From: Deltaproteobacteria bacterium
Lineage (GTDB): Bacteria > Myxococcota_A > Polyangia > Polyangiales > Ga0077539
Assembly: GCA_030694465.1 (NCBI GenBank)
Contig: JAUXYJ010000098.1
Location: forward strand, 1-32,526
DNA length: 32,526 nucleotides
Direction of reading: 5' to 3'
Shown: one piece after another, positions 30,301-32,526 of the stretch
Position numbering within the stretch: the first letter of the stretch is position 1
Layout: each line of letters begins with the position of its first letter
Notes under the pieces: generated by a model
Told to the model about the DNA's origin: nothing
Database searches by the model: none
What the model saw: the letters and a program-made list of their open reading frames with translations, nothing else
Program-made: the position numbers and the translations under genes

Positions 30301-32526
30301 ACCAATCGCTACACTTACGACGTCCTGGGTCGTGTTGCGGCGACCTGGGTGGCAGCCTCGGAAAGCGGGCCCCCAACGATGCGCTATGGCTACGTGTTGT
30401 CTGCTCCGCTCTCTCGAGTCGAAGTGGCAGAGCTCGTCGCCCACGGAAGCAATGAGTATCGAACACGCGTGACGCTCATGGACGCGAGTGGTCGTGCGCG
30501 AGCGTCGATTGATCCAGGCCCTGAGGGCCGTGCGATCGTGAAGACAATCGAAGAGCTCGGTCCGCGAGGGTGGACAAAAAGAACGTTTCATCCGTTCGAA
30601 TCGACGACGACGGGTCCCGCGTTGCTCTCGCAAGGAGAATGGGTGAGCTCGTCGCAATACGACGCGCTGGGCCGCCAGGTTGCCACAACGTTCGTCGATG
30701 GCGCGCGATCGGAGACTCACTTCGCACCGTTCCAAGTAACGGAGTTCGACCCGTCCGATCTCGAGACAGGGTCGCCACGCGAGGGGCGGCCCGAAATCAC
30801 GAGGCGTAATGGTCTCGGCCAAATCGTCTCGAACGTGGTCGAACTACCGAGCGGGAGCGACGTGACGAGCATGCGTTACGACGTGCTCGGCAACGTGATC
30901 CAGCGCACCGATCCGCTGGGGCTCGTGCAGAGTTGGCGATTCGATGGGCTGGCGCGCCGAACCGAAGTCAACGATCCGAACGGTGGACGACGTAGCGCTG
31001 AGTACGACAACGCGGGCAACCTCGTTCGATGGCGAAGCGCGCGCGGGCATTTGCTCACGGCTAGGTACGACGGAGTGGGACGACTCGTCGCGCGTGACGC
31101 AGATGGCGATGGAACCGAGGAAATTTCCTACGAATTCGACGATGGCTGCGAAAACGGTGCAGGGCGATTGTGCGCGATTCGCGAACCCAACTGGACGGTG
31201 CTCACGGACTACGATCGACGGGGATCGCCGGTACGAAGCGAGTTCGGAGCGCTGGGGCAACGTTGGGAAATCCGTGAGTCGTTCGGCCCCATGGGCGAGC
31301 TGTTGCGGCACACGTTTCCCGACGCGTCATCGCTGGATCTTCAATACGACGGAGCGGGACGCGTTGCTTCGGCCGGCGACCTGATTCGCGCAGTGAGGTA
31401 CAACGCGCGTGGGGACGTCGAGCGCATTGAGTATGGCAACGGTGTGCTCGAAGTGCGCGAGTTCGACGTTCGAGGTCGACCGAAGGCAGTCAAGTACACC
31501 GATCGAAACGGGGCGGTGCTCGAGGACATTGAGTATCGCTTCGACGCAACAACAACGCTGCGCGAAGTGATCGACCGTCGCGCTGGGCGGACGCCGAGCG
31601 ACGATCGCAGCGAACGCTATCAGCATGACGCTCGCGGACACTTGATCGAAGCCAACGGGACGTGGGGGTGGATGCGCTGGCAGTACGACGCGGCCGATCG
31701 ATTGCTCGAACGCACGTCGTCGGTCGCCGCGCTTCACCTCGGCACGATCTCGTATGGACCGATGAACCAGCGGCAGCCGTATGCGCCGCGACAGATGGGA
31801 ACGACACGTTTGGAGTGGGACGAGGCGGGCAACGTCGCGAACATCGACGGAGCTGCGGCTCGGTTCAACGCGCGGGACCTTCCTGAGCTGATTCCACTGC
31901 CGAACAACGGGCGGATGGAGAGTGTGTTCGACGGAAACGGGATGCGACGCATCGAGCGGGTCCGAGGCGAGCGTGAGTCGACGACAGTGCAGCTCACTGC
32001 ATTCGAGCACATTCGCGATGGCAAGTTGATCCGCACGATTCCGCTTGGCGGGCGAACGATTTGGGTGAGCGACGAGGGAGTCGCGCGGCAGGACACGCGC
32101 GGCTGCGACAGTCGCCCATCGCCGAGGGAAGGCACAACGCATGCGTGGCCGCTGTTGTGGTTGCTGTTGGTGCTGCCGGCGGAGCGCATCCGTAAGCAGC
32201 GACGTTCTGTGTCGACGATCGCGGTGACCGCGGCGCTGCTGTCGCTCGGCTGCATGGCGGTGCCTGGCGCTCGTGCGCTCCGAACCGACGAGGGCAAGGT
32301 CGTTCTCTCGGGCATCGACGGATCGACGCTCGGCACCTTGGTCGATGTGGCGACGACGTACGTACGGCAACTGAGATATCCGGGTGGGTTTCCGCGCGCA
32401 GAGATCGCTATTGGCGAGTTCTCGGTGTACTCGGGAAGCCAGCGGACGACGCACCCAGACGTGGCGGCGATCGGGCCTCGTGTGCTGAATGTGCGACTGG
32501 GCATTTGGCTGAGCGTGGACAGCGCA
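27394..32526 (+). CDS. SpvB/TcB-like RHS-repeat protein (3' end outside window)
   Basis: The frame is open from ATG 27394 (GAGGG at 27382-27386) to the end of the window: at least 1711 residues, unbroken by stops when read through. A signal peptide (IKQLAAVVFVGALSSAA, cut near VDAQ) precedes an SpvB/TcB N-terminal domain: SLPSGPGSVEGLG (~35), SYSVPFAMPQAVGGF, GHGWSLPIPSIRV and a GIPRYDATDTF stretch. Six FG-GAP/VCBS-type repeats follow (for example DLNGDGAADLLV, DLTGDGLTDLVRV, DMNGNGSTDIVWV, ~331-600). LYHGLTREFRGFGRAE (~692-707) is a TcB middle-domain hallmark. From ~900 come YD repeats (YDRDGNV, YDVLGRV, YDVLGNV, YDNAGNL), then an RHS-core-like stretch ending in RLGIWLSVDS. The expected C-terminal toxin tip is not in the window. 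In Tc systems TcB and TcC form a cocoon for the toxin; here they appear fused. An odd membrane-like insert is at 32101-32253. Confidence 0.9.
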   Translation, partial: MHTRIKQLAAVVFVGALSSAANVDAQRGVSPRTLSLPSGPGSVEGLGSSFEPSPQSGGASYSVPFAMPQAVGGFAPSLSLGYAAGGGATEVGHGWSLPIPSIRVRTEDGIPRYDATDTFAIAGGGGDGDLVPMGAGVFRLRFEGSFIRVRRDGQRWQVRQPDGITHWFGEDASARDGETERTSRWLITRSTDRHGHAIRYEYARDGNRGFLSTIRYGGEGAAEVKVELGYEARPDVLVSYQSGDPITLNKRLTTVRLTRGGELVATYALRYASDAGLSRLESVTMTGTDGTTALPTLRFQYGTVDFSAMRVATVANAPGMGLQSAANELVDLNGDGAADLLVTAPGRYLGYLNEAGERFGAQYTLDVAPSVSLDQAGVQVADMDGDASIDIVAKVGVASDGFRFYPGGDARSFGAVRAFSSNRSYTFEDPEVRLVDLDFDRRTDVLFSTPSGLYASYNTGGDFTAPEALPTVDPAQPVRFNDAAIRLADINGDRLQDLVHLRSGSLVYWPSRGRGRYAAAQTMTGVPTVPDASALQLVDLTGDGLTDLVRVGVNVVEAWIHQANGSFSAMPRMVAGVPERGPNTSVRFIDMNGNGSTDIVWVDVTGSPATAWRYLDVLSAAAPNQLTQIDNGLGLVTSIRYRASAAFAADDARAGRPWTTRLPNGMLVVSEIVEDVGLGVLETTRFNYHDGLYHGLTREFRGFGRAEKIEVGDEQQPTLVSALEFDHGVTDEARKGMLLRSERRTEGGAVFDRTTSTIEVVNAGMGMGGVALRWARPRRSETAVYEQTMTPKTTRSETDYDAWGNVIETRELGLVEGDDVTVGNDERVTRMTYAINEDEWLLRYLASTEVVDLAGTRASMSRQYYDGDAFTGLAHGQVARGNVTRQEAWRGPGPSDWIPQGGNQYDRDGNVTETRDGDGRVRRIEWDPTTHAYPVTERAIVREGRELVWTATYDHRFGRVVTATGPDGTTNRYTYDVLGRVAATWVAASESGPPTMRYGYVLSAPLSRVEVAELVAHGSNEYRTRVTLMDASGRARASIDPGPEGRAIVKTIEELGPRGWTKRTFHPFESTTTGPALLSQGEWVSSSQYDALGRQVATTFVDGARSETHFAPFQVTEFDPSDLETGSPREGRPEITRRNGLGQIVSNVVELPSGSDVTSMRYDVLGNVIQRTDPLGLVQSWRFDGLARRTEVNDPNGGRRSAEYDNAGNLVRWRSARGHLLTARYDGVGRLVARDADGDGTEEISYEFDDGCENGAGRLCAIREPNWTVLTDYDRRGSPVRSEFGALGQRWEIRESFGPMGELLRHTFPDASSLDLQYDGAGRVASAGDLIRAVRYNARGDVERIEYGNGVLEVREFDVRGRPKAVKYTDRNGAVLEDIEYRFDATTTLREVIDRRAGRTPSDDRSERYQHDARGHLIEANGTWGWMRWQYDAADRLLERTSSVAALHLGTISYGPMNQRQPYAPRQMGTTRLEWDEAGNVANIDGAAARFNARDLPELIPLPNNGRMESVFDGNGMRRIERVRGERESTTVQLTAFEHIRDGKLIRTIPLGGRTIWVSDEGVARQDTRGCDSRPSPREGTTHAWPLLWLLLVLPAERIRKQRRSVSTIAVTAALLSLGCMAVPGARALRTDEGKVVLSGIDGSTLGTLVDVATTYVRQLRYPGGFPRAEIAIGEFSVYSGSQRTTHPDVAAIGPRVLNVRLGIWLSVDSA
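32101..32253 (+). other. internal MYXO-CTERM-like anchor followed by a lipobox-like segment
   Basis: Within the RHS protein, residues ~1570-1620 read GCDSRPSPREG, then the hydrophobic HAWPLLWLLLVLP and basic IRKQRRS, the Cys-helix-Arg order of a MYXO-CTERM sorting tail. Directly after come TIAVTAALLSLGC (Cys1620), a lipobox-like end. No stop separates them. It lies between the YD repeats and the RHS core. A GTG at 32209 could start a separate lipoprotein. Confidence 0.5.

Overview
The window looks like a chromosomal stretch of a high-GC member of the Myxococcota (Polyangia, perhaps Sandaracinaceae-like). The evidence is the GC-rich codon use, many lipoproteins with Cys-rich or D-x-D/NCDG segments, a DUF1592-DUF1552 pair, and an ElbD-like lipid megasynthase cluster. 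No tRNA, rRNA, CRISPR array, transposase or phage gene was seen. The genus is inference.

Layout. (1) 1-1914: the 3' end of a Cys-rich secreted protein gene, coupled to an unrecognised lipoprotein gene, followed by a short membrane-protein remnant. (2) 2181-4128: a divergent pair, an NAD-dependent epimerase/dehydratase-like gene (-) and a LysR regulator (+). A strong inverted repeat lies over the lysR start codon. (3) 8877-4167 (-): a DUF3224 gene, then a three-gene operon of a DUF1587/1595/1592/1588/1585 c-type heme protein, a Tat-exported DUF1552 protein and a Cys-rich DUF5648 lipoprotein. (4) 9188-17357 (+): a tightly coupled operon (4-bp GTGA overlaps) encoding a HAD-IB phosphatase, a LarA-like protein, a 1574-residue fatty acyl reductase/AMP-ligase/ACP/PlsC/SCP2 protein and a cyclic-nucleotide-domain/CPBP membrane protein. 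It matches an ElbD-type ether-lipid cluster, with a 14-bp operator-like palindrome at its probable promoter. (5) 17430-19692: a secreted zincin-like protein, a noncoding 43-bp tandem repeat, and an unrecognised helical protein. (6) 20025-end (+): a probable four-gene operon. It encodes a Gly-rich lipoprotein, a 1269-residue lipoprotein whose C terminus resembles the TcB-binding end of Tc-toxin TcA, a second Gly-rich lipoprotein, and a very long SpvB/TcB-RHS protein that runs off the window.

Region 6 is the most unusual part. It looks like a Tc-toxin-derived machine rebuilt as a cell-surface, lipoprotein-anchored system. Upstream is a TTGACA box followed by a run of ten G inside the would-be promoter spacer. 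A 15-bp perfect hairpin lies over the lipobox codons of the TcA-like gene. The RHS protein carries an internal MYXO-CTERM-like anchor followed directly by a lipobox-like segment.

Two families of short perfect palindromes (cores GGCGACGTCGCC and GCCACCGGTGGC) recur across the window. They lie either just past gene ends or in frame inside linkers of unrelated proteins, which suggests small mobile or repeat-derived elements.
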